Shown in pieces: positions 14,286 through 23,827 of a stretch of 41,726 nucleotides of DNA. A model generated the notes under the pieces. It was not told the DNA's origin. It saw nothing but the letters and a program-made list of their open reading frames with translations, and did not search any database. This DNA is from a virus. Each line of letters opens with the position of its first letter. Position 1 is the stretch's first letter. The translations under genes were made by a program, and so were the position numbers. The DNA is taken from the IMG/VR virus record IMGVR_UViG_3300029267_001422, positions 1-41,726 of that record. One strand, given 5' to 3'.

Positions 14286-15940
14286 TCGAGTACGACCGCG
14301 ACGGCAACGTGAACACCGCAGAGTTCTGGGACGCAGCCTGGCGAAGAACGCCAGAGGACGGTGCGAACAAGGACGGGGTCCGAAGGGAGGTTCTCCGCCG
14401 GCTCGAGGCGCTCCCTGCGGCTCGCGTTTGGGAGTACGGGTTCGGCGGACTTCACCTTGCCCGCGCGCTCGGCGCGGATCGATGGCACGGGGTCGATCAC
14501 TCGAAGGTCGCCGTCGCGGCGGCAAAGGACGAGGGGTTCATCGCAGAAGTCGGACGGTGCGCGGACAGTCCGGGGTTCGTGAAGTCCTACCTCGTGGCGC
14601 TCGAAGTCCTCGAGCACCTGGACGCGAATGAGATGGTCGCGTTCCTCGAGGCGAGCCGTCGCGCCCCTCACGCGTTCTTCTCCGTCCCCGGCCCGAGGAT
14701 CCCCGACAAGCACTTCGGCCAGCATATGCGTGGATGGGACGGGCCGGAAGACCTCGAGCAATTCCTTCGGCAGTGGTGGCCGCACGTCGAGGTGACGCCC
14801 GTCGACGCCTACCTACTGGCGCATTGCCGAAAGGTTCCGCCTGCACGAGAACCGATTCTCACGGTCGGATGCTCGACGCTGCTGGACTTCCACGGGTTCC
14901 TTTACACGGCGGCCTCGTGGATGACGCACCACGGGACGTTCGATGGTCGAGTCGAGTACCTACTCGCCGACAATCATCCCGAGCCTACGGCGAGGCTCCG
15001 CGGGTGCCCGGAGTGCTCGAGGCTCAAGACGCCCGGCGAACGCTGCGCCTCCTGCGCGAAGGCCGTCGAGGACATGGAGGCTCTTGCCGACCAGAACGGA
15101 GTCCGGTACATCCGATGGGCCGAGAAGCAGGGGACCTATCCGGGAAAGAACCGCCTCAAGGTCGAGGCTCGCGGGAAGTGGGTTCTCACGATGGACTCCC
15201 ACGTCCTGCTCTCGCCTGCGACGATCGAGCGGTGCATCGAGTGGATCGAGGAGAACCCCGAGAGCGACGACTTCCACCACATCCCGTGTCTCTTCCGAAC
15301 CCAGAAGGGGGTCGCCTGCGCGATCGATTTCCGCAGGCAGGACTACATCTACCGGAATCGCAGCGGATCGAAGCAGTTCCCCGTCTACGGATGGACGCGC
15401 CAGGCCGAGACGGCCGGCGACCCCTACCCGATCGCCGCGATGATCACGAGCTGCTACCTAGTGCGCCGTGACGCCTGGTTCTCCGCCAAGGGCTACGACC
15501 CGATCCTCGGGAACTACGGGGGCTGGGAGGGACCGATCCAACTCAAGTGGTGGCTCATGGGGCGCCGCGTGCTGTCGATGCGGCACTCGCGTCAGGAAAT
15601 CATCGACCGGACCGGGTGGCTCCACCACTGGCACCTGTTCTGCAAGCCTGGAACGCGAATGGCCAACCAGACCGGCCGCGTCCACACGGGCCCGAGCAAG
15701 ATGCGGAACTTCGCCGCGTCGTCTGCGGTGATCGGGGGCGAGGCGTTCGTGCGCCAGCACTGCGCATGGAAGGGCTGGGACTTCAACCGCCCCGAGATCC
15801 AGGCCGGCATGGCTGAAGGGCTAAAGCTTCGCCCGTGGATGGTCTCCAAGCTTGCACGTCCGGAGTGGGAGGACATCTTCGAGTTCTTCCGCTGGATGCG
15901 TGACGAGAAGATCCCTGGCGCGATGACGGAGTGGTCGTGA
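14282..15940 (+). CDS. Methyltransferase-glycosyltransferase fusion (MT first)
   Basis: A 552-residue predicted enzyme from a GTG overlapping the previous stop, with GGAGG 7 bases upstream (ATG 14258 is an alternative). Residues 10-185: class I methyltransferase with VWEYGFGGLHLARAL, GVDHSKVAVAAAKDEG and ALEVLEHLD. From about 190: family-2-like glycosyltransferase (ILTVGCSTLLDFHGF, LLADNHPEP), an inserted four-Cys zinc site (Cys242, 245, 255, 258), the catalytic-site DSH (305-307) in WVLTMDSHVLL, and GGWEGPIQLKWW further on. Its domain order is the reverse of the preceding gene. Acceptor unknown; the Thr-Pro-rich virion proteins encoded just downstream are candidates. Confidence 0.75.
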   Translation: MIEYDRDGNVNTAEFWDAAWRRTPEDGANKDGVRREVLRRLEALPAARVWEYGFGGLHLARALGADRWHGVDHSKVAVAAAKDEGFIAEVGRCADSPGFVKSYLVALEVLEHLDANEMVAFLEASRRAPHAFFSVPGPRIPDKHFGQHMRGWDGPEDLEQFLRQWWPHVEVTPVDAYLLAHCRKVPPAREPILTVGCSTLLDFHGFLYTAASWMTHHGTFDGRVEYLLADNHPEPTARLRGCPECSRLKTPGERCASCAKAVEDMEALADQNGVRYIRWAEKQGTYPGKNRLKVEARGKWVLTMDSHVLLSPATIERCIEWIEENPESDDFHHIPCLFRTQKGVACAIDFRRQDYIYRNRSGSKQFPVYGWTRQAETAGDPYPIAAMITSCYLVRRDAWFSAKGYDPILGNYGGWEGPIQLKWWLMGRRVLSMRHSRQEIIDRTGWLHHWHLFCKPGTRMANQTGRVHTGPSKMRNFAASSAVIGGEAFVRQHCAWKGWDFNRPEIQAGMAEGLKLRPWMVSKLARPEWEDIFEFFRWMRDEKIPGAMTEWS

Positions 15941-16083
15941 TTTGCGCATGCACCACCCGGTATTGCGACGGCTGCGGCCGGACGACGAAGCACGTCTCGG
16001 CGGGCGCCGACCGCTGTCAGTGCGTGGAGTGCGGGCGGGAAGTCCTCACGACGGACTGTGAGATGCGAAAGGAGCCGATCTGA
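15937..16083 (+). CDS. 48-residue zinc-ribbon protein
   Basis: A very short gene with a GTG overlapping the previous stop and a TGA that overlaps the next ATG (TGATG). It has 8 Cys in 48 residues: Cys3, 5, 10, 13 (YCDGCG), 27, 29, 32 (CQCVECG) and 41. The two CxxC knuckles can form one or two zinc sites. Tight coupling on both sides and high G/C third positions support translation. Function unknown; it may accompany the glycosyltransferases, one of which also holds a four-Cys site. Confidence 0.65.
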   Translation: MICACTTRYCDGCGRTTKHVSAGADRCQCVECGREVLTTDCEMRKEPI

Positions 16084-16529
16084 TGGCCGTCCTGCAGATC
16101 CGGCTCGAGAACCGGGCGCGCAAGGGCTACCAGCCCGAGCAGGGCTACCTCCGCGGCATGGTCCTCCGGGTCCATCCGGACAGCTACCGTCCCCAGGCCC
16201 GCATGTCGCGCCGCTCGTTCGGCTGGATCCGCGTCCCGGACCTGACGCGGGCGCAGGAGGCCGAGCTGCTGGAGCCGGATTACGGGAGCAACCCGATCCC
16301 GGTCGACCCCGGCGATGACCCGAACTGGGCTGCGATCGAGCCGGACCGCCCACGCAAGGTGATCCTCGACCTGAGCAAGCTCCGCGCCGAGCTCCCGACC
16401 CTCCAGCGGACCCGCCACGACCTCGCGGTTACTTGGGGCGAGGACCAGATCGAGCACGTCGAGGCGTCGGCGACGGCGATCTCGCGGTCTCGGGTGTCCG
16501 CGTCCATTGCGTCGGACCTGGTGCGCTGA
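16083..16529 (+). CDS. Hypothetical virion-region protein
   Basis: A 148-residue protein, ATG overlapping the previous stop. The first 60 residues are Arg/Tyr-rich and beta-like ([22 protein letters not shown]), followed by a DPGDDPNW loop and a helical C-terminal half ([13 protein letters not shown]). No recognised family. TGATG coupling to the stalk protein that follows suggests co-expression with virion proteins. Confidence 0.6.
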   Translation: MAVLQIRLENRARKGYQPEQGYLRGMVLRVHPDSYRPQARMSRRSFGWIRVPDLTRAQEAELLEPDYGSNPIPVDPGDDPNWAAIEPDRPRKVILDLSKLRAELPTLQRTRHDLAVTWGEDQIEHVEASATAISRSRVSASIASDLVR

Positions 16530-18142
16530 TGGCGATCACGACCAACCACGCGCGTGGCTGGTACACCATCGCAGCGGGCGAGGATTACGACGACCTGTTC
16601 GACTTCGCCGATGACTTCGGGACGCAGACCGAGGACATCATCGGGAAGATCGTCGCCGACGAGGATGTTGGCGGCACGGCAGCCAATTTCGACCACGACG
16701 CGGCCGGCCACAACTACACCGTCACGGTCGACTCGGCAAGCCGCTACCCAACGTCGTCTTCGTGGCCCGGGAATCTCGAATCTGCCAGTGACTATGCCCG
16801 ATTTAACGGGGCAATTCTTGGTCTCAAGGAGCCCGGCGGGATCGTCGAGTGGATTGTCTTCGACAACGCCGGGAAGATCCTCGACTGGGGCGGGTCGGTC
16901 GTGCGGAACTGCGTCCTCATCGACGCCGGCGCGACTCACGCCGTCCAGAGGGCCAACATTGCGGGCGGGGTCTCCTACTACCACAACCTCTACATCTACG
17001 GGGCGGTCTACGGGATCTGGTCGCAGGGCGCAAGCGGTACGTTCCAGGGCAACCACATCTCGATGTTGTGCGGGAATAACGGTGGGATCCACGCGGAGGC
17101 CGCCAATACCCGGTGCGAGCACTGCGCATCTTTGGCCACTGCGACCGAGGACTGCTGGAGCACTGGCGGGTCGGGGTCCTTCGTCGGCGACTACAATCTG
17201 TCGAGTCAGAGCACCGACTCGGACATGCCGGGTGCGCACAGCGTGGCAAACGTCGCGGCGGCGGACTACTTCGAAAACGTCACCGCCGGCAGCGAGGATC
17301 TCCACAAGAAGGCCGCGCTCGACGGTTCGTACGAGGGCGACAGCGGGGCGAGCTTCGGCACCGGGTGGCCGGGCGACGACATCGACGGCGACACCCGCTC
17401 GGACTACGACATCGGGGCGGACGAGATTGTTGGTGGGACCCCGACCCCGACTCCGACCCCGACTCCGACGCCAACCCCGACGCCGCGCACGCCCACGCCC
17501 ACGCCGACCGCAACGCCGACGCCGACCCCGACGCCGACGCCCCGGACTCCGACGCCAACGCCCACAGCCACCCCGACGCCGACGCCAACGCCAACGCCGA
17601 GAACGCCTACACCGACTCCGACCCCTACACCTCGGACCCCGACGCCGAGCCCCACCCCGACCCCGACTCCCAGGACGCCGACGCCGACGCCGACGCCGAG
17701 AACCCCGACCCCGACGCCCACGGCCACCCCCACCCCCACCCCGACTCCTCGAACGCCTACACCTACGCCGACAGGGACCGTCACCCCGACGCCGAGCCCG
17801 ACACCGACGCCTCGGACACCAACCCCGACTCCGACGGCGACTCCTTCGCCCACCCCGACGCCTACACCAAGGACGCCGACACCCACGCCGACCCCAACCC
17901 CGAGGACGCCGACCCCGACGCCACGAACCCCCACGCCGACGCCAACGCCGCGGACTCCAACCCCCACCGCGACCCCGACACCGACCCCCACACCAACGCC
18001 CAGAACTCCGACTCCGACGCCGACCCCAACTCCGACGCCGACACCAGTCGGAGAACCGATCATCGAGTTGCGCGTGTACGGCCCGCCGGTGCTCCCCGTC
18101 ACGAGCTACAGGACGCCGTTGAAGGTGGGAACCGGGCTGTAA
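16529..18142 (+). CDS. Beta-helix surface protein with a long Thr-Pro stalk
   Basis: A 537-residue protein. Residues 1-300 look like a right-handed parallel beta-helix of the kind seen in choice-of-anchor/pectate-lyase-like surface proteins: repeated short strands ([28 protein letters not shown]) and a terminal [10 protein letters not shown] motif. Residues 304-506 are almost pure Thr-Pro, broken regularly by Arg and Ala ([14 protein letters not shown]). The last 31 residues are ordinary again and may be an anchor or cap. The region resembles stalk linkers of secreted bacterial proteins. Placement in the virion block suggests a spike or head/tail surface fibre. Thr-rich stalks are classical O-glycan acceptors; glycosylation here is inference. 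Confidence 0.7.
   Translation: MAITTNHARGWYTIAAGEDYDDLFDFADDFGTQTEDIIGKIVADEDVGGTAANFDHDAAGHNYTVTVDSASRYPTSSSWPGNLESASDYARFNGAILGLKEPGGIVEWIVFDNAGKILDWGGSVVRNCVLIDAGATHAVQRANIAGGVSYYHNLYIYGAVYGIWSQGASGTFQGNHISMLCGNNGGIHAEAANTRCEHCASLATATEDCWSTGGSGSFVGDYNLSSQSTDSDMPGAHSVANVAAADYFENVTAGSEDLHKKAALDGSYEGDSGASFGTGWPGDDIDGDTRSDYDIGADEIVGGTPTPTPTPTPTPTPTPRTPTPTPTATPTPTPTPTPRTPTPTPTATPTPTPTPTPRTPTPTPTPTPRTPTPSPTPTPTPRTPTPTPTPRTPTPTPTATPTPTPTPRTPTPTPTGTVTPTPSPTPTPRTPTPTPTATPSPTPTPTPRTPTPTPTPTPRTPTPTPRTPTPTPTPRTPTPTATPTPTPTPTPRTPTPTPTPTPTPTPVGEPIIELRVYGPPVLPVTSYRTPLKVGTGL
17438..18046 (+). repeat. Degenerate Thr-Pro codon repeat (203 codons)
   Basis: A 609-bp in-frame array of ACN-CCN codon pairs, mainly ACG/ACC and CCG/CCC, broken by CGC/AGG/CGG (Arg) and GCN (Ala) codons every 7-18 residues. 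Synonymous third positions vary, so the array is old or selected at protein level rather than a fresh slippage product. All other frames are open too, which explains spurious frames here. Confidence 0.95.
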
Positions 18143-18225
18143 GGTGGTCTTGGCAAGTTTGTCAGTTCTGAAAACCCGTGCGACGGTGGATACCTAGAGA
18201 CGCACAGCAAAGGACGACGCACAGC
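18143..18225 (+). other. Short intergenic gap
   Basis: A gap of 83 bases between two virion genes. A TTGTCA at 18059-like register (18159-18164) resembles a -35 box but no -10 element sits at a workable distance, so I do not call a promoter. AAAGGA at 18209-18214 serves the ATG at 18226. Confidence 0.4.
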
Positions 18226-18615
18226 ATGACAACGATCGGGCCATGGCAGGTCGAGGAGGAGATCGCGATCAAGACCGCGACGGTCCTCGCGATCTTCGTT
18301 GCCAGCGATCGGGCTCGCCGCACCGCGGTGAATCTCGATGGGAAGGTCGTCACCCTCAGAATCCAGGGTGGGGCGTCCGTCGCCGCGAAGACCTACACCG
18401 CGGCGAATCGCACGCAGACCGGCTCGAACATCGGCTGGTGCGACGTCACGCTCAACGAGACCTACCACACAGAGACGGGCGACTTCGAGGCCAAGGTCTT
18501 CGTCGATCCCGGCTCCGGGAAGCCCGTGAACTACACGCCCCCGTGGCGCCTGACGTTCGTCGACGACCTGCTCCAGACCCCAACCCCCACGCCAACCCCC
18601 ACGCCAACCCCGTGA
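18226..18615 (+). CDS. BppU-like beta-sandwich protein with Thr-Pro tail
   Basis: A 129-residue protein; ATG 18226 follows AAAGGA, though a GTG at 18178 keeps the same frame. Residues 20-115 read as an Ig-like sandwich similar to the N-terminal domain of phage baseplate upper proteins: VVTLRIQGGASV, a central turn with TGSNIGWCDVTL, TGDFEAKVFVDPGSG, and a closing WRLTFVDD strand. Residues 118-129 are a pure Thr-Pro tail. In BppU proteins this fold serves as an attachment module. Here it precedes the protease gene, so it may be a capsid-decorating protein. Confidence 0.6.
   Translation: MTTIGPWQVEEEIAIKTATVLAIFVASDRARRTAVNLDGKVVTLRIQGGASVAAKTYTAANRTQTGSNIGWCDVTLNETYHTETGDFEAKVFVDPGSGKPVNYTPPWRLTFVDDLLQTPTPTPTPTPTP
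18577..18612 (+). repeat. C-terminal Thr-Pro tail, 12 residues
   Basis: Six ACC/ACG-CCA/CCC/CCG pairs end the protein immediately before TGA. Compare 17438-18046, 20380-20418 and 23355-23384. Confidence 0.9.
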
Positions 18616-18622
18616 GGCGACC

Positions 18623-19896
18623 ATGAGAGGCTACCGCGCCACCCAGCAGCCGGACGGGACCTGGACGATTCACGACGTCCCCGTCATGGCCGAGGTGCGC
18701 GACGGCGAGCGCGCGAAGGGTAGGTCCGTGGATCGCGACTGGCTCGAGGGGGCCGTGGCGAAGGCGAGGGCCCGCGCCGACCAGGACGGCTACATCGCTC
18801 CGACGCATGTCCACCATCACGACGATGGCGTTCCCACCGAGCGCGCCGGCCACCTCGTACCGAGGGCCGTGCGCCGCATGCCGTACGAGGGGCGGGACCG
18901 TTGGACGCTCTTCGCCGATATGACGGACATCCCCCAGGTGATCTACGACCGGATTCGGGCGGGAGACCTCCCGTACCGATCCGTCGAATTCGAATGGAGC
19001 ACCCCCGAAGTCCTCTCGCTGGCGCTCATGCCGGACGAGGTGCCGTTCTTCCGTTTCGGCCTCCTTCGCATCGCGGAGGAGCAGCCGCGCGACCCAGAGA
19101 CAGCTCCGCAACGGTTGCCGGAGCAATGTGCGCCGGCGGTGGCAATGCTCACCGCAGGGACTGCCGAGCGAGCCCTATTCCGATTCCAGGAGGGTAGTAT
19201 GCCCATGGAGCAGGAAGGGACCACGACCATCCCCGAGCAGGGGGCCCCGAGCGGTTTCGAGGAGAAGGTTCTCGAGGCACTCGCCGCCATCCTGCAGGCG
19301 GTCACCGGCGGCGGACAGCAACTGGCCGACGACGGTGACGAGGCGCCCAAGGAGGAGATGGCCGAGGAGAAGGACGAGAAGGAGGAGATGGCCTGCGAGG
19401 ACAAGCCCGACGCCATGAAGGCGGCGCCGGACGAGTCCGGGCAGACCATCGCCAAGCTCTCGGCCGAGGTAGCGGGCCTGAAGCACCGACTCACGCTTCG
19501 CGAGAAGCGCGAGGAGCATGCCCAGCTCGCCTCCAAGGCGAAGGCCGCTCTCAAGGAGTGGCCTCTGTCCGAGTCCGACGAGGCGGACATCGAGAAGTTC
19601 GCCGCGAAGGGCAAGGCCGATCTCGACATCTTCGTCGAGGCGTACAAGCGCAACGTGCCGAAGGACCCGCCCAAGGACTTCGACGCGTTCCAGGCCCGCG
19701 CGAAGCTCGAGGACACCGAGGTGGTGATGAAGTTCGCCGCCAAGGGACCCGACCAACTCGACGCGGCCCGCAAGGCGTCGGCTCTGTTCCGGAGGATGCG
19801 CGACGTTCCCGGCTTCAAGGTCGACGAGGAGACGTTCATCAACGACCAGGTGGAGCGGATGCATAACTCCGCCAACGGGCGTGAGGAGGTGCTCCG

Positions 19897-19900
<4 letters not shown>
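18623..19900 (+). CDS. Capsid maturation protease-scaffold (Mu I-like)
   Basis: A 425-residue protein. The first 180 residues match the pattern of Mu I-type head proteases: MAEVRDGERAKGRSVDRDWL, a His/Asp cluster (APTHVHHHDDG near 59-69), an AGHLV strand, and a RSVEFEW motif near 118. From about 195 the chain becomes acidic and helical (EEMAEEKDEKEEMA, AEVAGLKHRLTLREKREEH), the usual look of an internal scaffold. In Mu the scaffold is also produced as a shorter product from an internal start; the in-frame ATG at 19200 could do the same here. It lies directly before decoration and major capsid genes. Confidence 0.75.
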
Positions 19901-20421
<521 letters not shown>

Positions 20422-20436
20422 GAAAGGAGACCTTAG

Positions 20437-21432
20437 ATGCCCACCAATCCAGTGGTCGTCGACAGTGGCCTCCTCATTCCGGGGCTGCTCACGACCTTCA
20501 GCGACGCTTACAAGATGCGGTACAAGAAGGTGGCCGCCCGCATGGGCTCCGTCATGGAGCTTGGCGTCCCCTCGACCCACCGGACCGAGTACTACGGCGC
20601 CTTCAACAGCGCCCCGTACCCGAGACGCTGGGACCGCGGCACCACGGCCGTCCGCAAGGCCTTCGGGTCGTTCGGATGGACCACGACGAACCTCGTCTGG
20701 CAGAACGGCGTGGAGTGGTTCGAGGAGGATCTCGACGACGAGCAGACGAGGACGCTCTTCGGGCAGGCTCAGGCCGCCGGAGAGAACTTCGCGACGCTCC
20801 ACGAGCGGATCTTCTACCAGATGCTCGGTGCCCTCACGGACGCCGACCTCCTGGAGTCCGTCCCCAACGCAGCCGACGGTTCCGCGATCTTCGCGGCCAG
20901 CCGCTTCGGCACGACCGCGGGGAACATCGTCTCCGGAAACGGTGTCGCCACGGCGGCGGCCGTCCGGGGTGACTTCTGGACCGCGGTGGAGTACCCGCGG
21001 CTCTTCCAGGACACCGAGGGCCAGCCGCTCTGGGACGAGGACATCCTCGGCGACACCATCACCGTGACCTACAACGCCGACAACGAGGAGGTGTTCCGGG
21101 AGGCGTTCCTCCAGGGCCGCACCCTCGAGTCGGTGGGCACCGCGGGGACCGACCTCGCCGCCACGGCGGTCACGAACACCATTCGCGAGTCCGGGCTGAA
21201 CATCCAGCTCTGGCCGACGCAGCGCATCGGGGACAACGACTGGTTCGTCGTCTTCGGCGCCGCGCCGCACAAGCCCATCTACCAGCAGTCTCGCCAGGCG
21301 CTCCGCGAGGTGATCGCCACCCCGCAGAACTCCGACGAGTGCCGATCCGAGCGCAAGAACTACATCCAGTGGGACGCGCGCTTCGGCTACGGCGCCACCG
21401 TGCCGTACCAGATGGTGAAGGTGAACAACTAG
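20437..21432 (+). CDS. Major capsid protein, Mu T-like
   Basis: A 331-residue protein preceded by AAAGGAGACCTTAG, one of the best ribosome binding sites here. It matches the Mu gpT major head subunit family: FGWTTTNLVWQNGVEWFEEDLDD-type N-terminal segment near 83-100, TLHERIFYQML near 124, FREAFLQGRTLES near 221, and a YGATVPYQMVKV C-terminal strand. Length is close to Mu T (about 305). It forms the icosahedral shell with an HK97-like fold. A strong hairpin just after the stop may protect or end its message. Confidence 0.88.
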   Translation: MPTNPVVVDSGLLIPGLLTTFSDAYKMRYKKVAARMGSVMELGVPSTHRTEYYGAFNSAPYPRRWDRGTTAVRKAFGSFGWTTTNLVWQNGVEWFEEDLDDEQTRTLFGQAQAAGENFATLHERIFYQMLGALTDADLLESVPNAADGSAIFAASRFGTTAGNIVSGNGVATAAAVRGDFWTAVEYPRLFQDTEGQPLWDEDILGDTITVTYNADNEEVFREAFLQGRTLESVGTAGTDLAATAVTNTIRESGLNIQLWPTQRIGDNDWFVVFGAAPHKPIYQQSRQALREVIATPQNSDECRSERKNYIQWDARFGYGATVPYQMVKVNN

Positions 21433-21444
21433 CCGCGAGAGCAC

Positions 21445-21471
21445 CCGGGGCGGCCCACTCGGTCGCCCCGG
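21445..21471 (+). terminator. 11-bp hairpin after major capsid gene, no U-tract
   Basis: CCGGGGCGGCC-like arm at 21445-21455 pairs with 21461-21471 (one G-U) around loop CACTC. Position 13 bases after the capsid stop suits a 3' stabiliser or weak terminator that lets the capsid message exceed downstream genes. No T-run follows, so complete termination is unlikely. Confidence 0.55.
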
Positions 21472-21499
21472 ACCCGCGGCGCATTCGAGGAGTTCTTCG

Positions 21500-22075
21500 A
21501 TGAGCGACGACGTCTTCGGATTCGACGCCGCGGGAGAGCAGGAATCCGGTTCAGAGGCCGAGGGCGCAGCGCCCGCTGCCGCGACCGGGACGAAGGGGCG
21601 CAAGAAGCGCAAGACACCGAACGCCCCGAAGCCACTGTCGATCACCCCCAAGAAGGTGAGCTTCCCGGAGCCCGAGGAGCGGTCGTACTACCTCTGCGGA
21701 CTCCTTCCGGACTGTCCGTTCGGATCCATCTCGTTCGGCGGGATCGACTTCAGCAAGTGGGAGCAGTCCCAGGTCCCCCGAGAGGGTGATCCGACGCGAA
21801 CCATTCTCTCGGCTCCAATGCAGGTCTCCGGCCGCGTCCATCATCTGACGGACGTCCAGAAGGAGGCCGTACTCGAAGGCGTCGCGAAGAAGGTGATCCG
21901 CTCGGCGGGCACCCAGAAGACGCTCCGCTCGATGGACGGGAGCCGCTACCGGGACTTCCGGCCGGTGGCCGGGGATGAGCCCGTGGCGACGTACGTCTAC
22001 ATGGTCGAGATCGAGAGCCCGACGCTCGTCGACCGCACGTATCCGCCGGCCTACCCCCCGCTCCTGAAGAGGTGA
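21500..22075 (+). CDS. Hypothetical head-region protein
   Basis: A 191-residue protein, ATG after GAGGAGTTCTTCG. The first 55 residues are low complexity: acidic/Ala-rich, then Lys/Arg-rich (GTKGRKKRKTP), probably disordered. The remainder is a beta-alpha domain with SYYLCGLLPDCPFGSI and a TYVYMVEIE strand. Position between major capsid and a connector-like set of genes suggests a virion component. No family recognised. Confidence 0.6.
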   Translation: MSDDVFGFDAAGEQESGSEAEGAAPAAATGTKGRKKRKTPNAPKPLSITPKKVSFPEPEERSYYLCGLLPDCPFGSISFGGIDFSKWEQSQVPREGDPTRTILSAPMQVSGRVHHLTDVQKEAVLEGVAKKVIRSAGTQKTLRSMDGSRYRDFRPVAGDEPVATYVYMVEIESPTLVDRTYPPAYPPLLKR

Positions 22076-22079
22076 CCTG

Positions 22080-23387
22080 ATGGCATCCCCGACCGAAGCG
22101 GACATCCAGGGCCAGATCGGCAAGGCCTGCAAGATCTTCGAGGAGATGCGTCTCTTCGGGCACGTCTCCTCGCCGAACCTCCTCCAGATGGAGGGCGACC
22201 TCGTCGCCGCGGCCGAGGGGGATTACTCCCCCGAACTGCTCGCCGCGTGGCAGTCGGTCCGGACGGGGTACGCGGGGCTCATCGACCAGGCCGTCACCGT
22301 ACTGACTCCGCTTCTCCGGACCTACGGGCAGTTCATGGGGATCCCGGACACGGACCCCCAGGCAATCCTGACGAGGCTCTTCGAGAGATTCACGGACGAG
22401 AGCCTGACGGTGGAGACCCGGGCGTTCACGTTCGGGAGCCCCGCCGCGGACGGAGGGAACACCGGTACCGGCACGGTGAACCGTCTGACGACGGACGCGA
22501 ACGGCCAGGACATCGAGAACCAGACGGCGGACGGAAAGACGTGCGAGTGCATCTCCGACGAGCACTCCGGAGCCTCCGAGCACGAAGAACTCTTCCTCAT
22601 CCGTGGGGAAACCGAACTCCGGGACCGCATCCAGATAGCCGGCAGCGGACTCCAGGGGACGCTCAAGGCCTTCTCGGCCCGCGACTCCCAGAAGCTCATC
22701 CAGAACCCGTCATTCGATCACATCGACGGTTCCGTCGGATCGCTCACGTCCATCCCCGGGTGGACGCCGACCAGCGCCCTCTCGAACTTCGACCTCAACA
22801 CGGCGTACTACCGCAACCCCTTCGGGTCGAGCGTCACGCCGTACAGCCTGAAGATCGTCGGGAACGACACGCTGTCGCAGAACTTCAACGTCCGGCGCCT
22901 GACGTTCAATCCGAACATCCCCGTCTACCTGCAGATCGCGTACGACTCCCAGACCGGGAGTTGCGATGGAGGACTGACGCTTCATCTCGGTGGAGTCACC
23001 GCGCAGGTCGCGGATCTCTCGGCAGCGGGGGCCGGGTGGAACATCCTCCGGATCGCGCTCGACGAGGACTGCTGGTTCGAGAACTGGAACCAGGAGGATC
23101 CGACGATCGGAATCCAGCTCTCCGGCCAGTCCACCGGCTACGTGCTCATCGACGACATCGTCTTCTACCCCATGGCGAACTTCGACGGGGCCTGGTACTC
23201 GATCGTAGGAAGCGGTACGCCCTTCCTGCGCGGGGACAAGTTCACGTGGGAGGACACGGAGACGGGGGCGATCATCCAGCGGTGGCTCATGCGGGCGTAC
23301 CGACGCTACCTCCCGCACGACGCGTCACCGACATGGGCGGACCCGGGCACGATCACCCCGACGCCGACACCCACTCCGACCCCGTGA
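22080..23387 (+). CDS. Virion protein with CBM-like domain and Thr-Pro tail
   Basis: A 435-residue protein. Residues 1-130 are helical; a Thr/Gly/Asn-rich stretch with two Cys follows. From about 200 a beta-sandwich resembles a carbohydrate-binding module: LIQNPSFDHIDG, IPGWTPTS, SLKIVGNDTLSQNF, a GGLTLHLGG strand and YVLIDDIVFYP, the usual order of the xylanase-type CBM fold. The last 10 residues (426-435) are Thr-Pro pairs. It could bind host glycans or decorate the virion. Family assignment by motif order only. Confidence 0.6.
   Translation: MASPTEADIQGQIGKACKIFEEMRLFGHVSSPNLLQMEGDLVAAAEGDYSPELLAAWQSVRTGYAGLIDQAVTVLTPLLRTYGQFMGIPDTDPQAILTRLFERFTDESLTVETRAFTFGSPAADGGNTGTGTVNRLTTDANGQDIENQTADGKTCECISDEHSGASEHEELFLIRGETELRDRIQIAGSGLQGTLKAFSARDSQKLIQNPSFDHIDGSVGSLTSIPGWTPTSALSNFDLNTAYYRNPFGSSVTPYSLKIVGNDTLSQNFNVRRLTFNPNIPVYLQIAYDSQTGSCDGGLTLHLGGVTAQVADLSAAGAGWNILRIALDEDCWFENWNQEDPTIGIQLSGQSTGYVLIDDIVFYPMANFDGAWYSIVGSGTPFLRGDKFTWEDTETGAIIQRWLMRAYRRYLPHDASPTWADPGTITPTPTPTPTP
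23355..23384 (+). repeat. C-terminal Thr-Pro tail, 10 residues
   Basis: Five ACN-CCN pairs run to the TGA of the CBM-like virion gene. Confidence 0.9.
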
Positions 23388-23398
23388 CGAGGTGACCC

Positions 23399-23827
23399 AT
23401 GACGCTCGCGACCGAGGTCCAGACCCGATACGGGGCTCAGTTCCTCGTGAACCTCACGAACCCTGGGGACACGACGACGACGACGATCAACACGACGACC
23501 CTCGGGCTCGCCGCGACGGACGTCGAGGCAGACTTCGAGATCCACGTCGGGGTCGAGTTCGACGCGAGCAACGCGCTTCACGTGACCGTGGCGTGCGAGG
23601 GCGTCATCGCCAAGCTCATGGAGCGGACGGGCCACGCGAAGGCCGAGGACCGCGAGATGGCCTACTACCGTCGTCTGAAGTCCCTGGGACAGGTCACGGC
23701 CAGGGACCGGATCCTGCCGACGAGCGATAGCCCGTACGAGCCGTCCGTGCCGAATCCCGACGTGACTCATCGCCCGGCTTTCGACGACGAGGTCTTCGGG
23801 GGGATCATCCCTGGGGCGCCACAGTGA
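23399..23827 (+). CDS. Head-tail connector-like protein (Mu gp36 type)
   Basis: A 142-residue protein. MTLATEVQTRYG, a Thr/Asn-rich loop, then DVEADFEIHVGVEFDASN, VACEGVIAKLMERTG and a final Pro/Asp-rich tail follow the helical pattern of gp6/gp36-like adaptor proteins that sit beneath the portal. Position after capsid genes and before a gpG-like gene agrees with the Mu order. Its stop overlaps the GTG of the next gene. Confidence 0.6.
   Translation: MTLATEVQTRYGAQFLVNLTNPGDTTTTTINTTTLGLAATDVEADFEIHVGVEFDASNALHVTVACEGVIAKLMERTGHAKAEDREMAYYRRLKSLGQVTARDRILPTSDSPYEPSVPNPDVTHRPAFDDEVFGGIIPGAPQ

Noticed and set aside
17404-18102. Minus-strand frame encoding a Gly-Val repeat.
   Set aside because: It is simply the complement of the Thr-Pro codon array.
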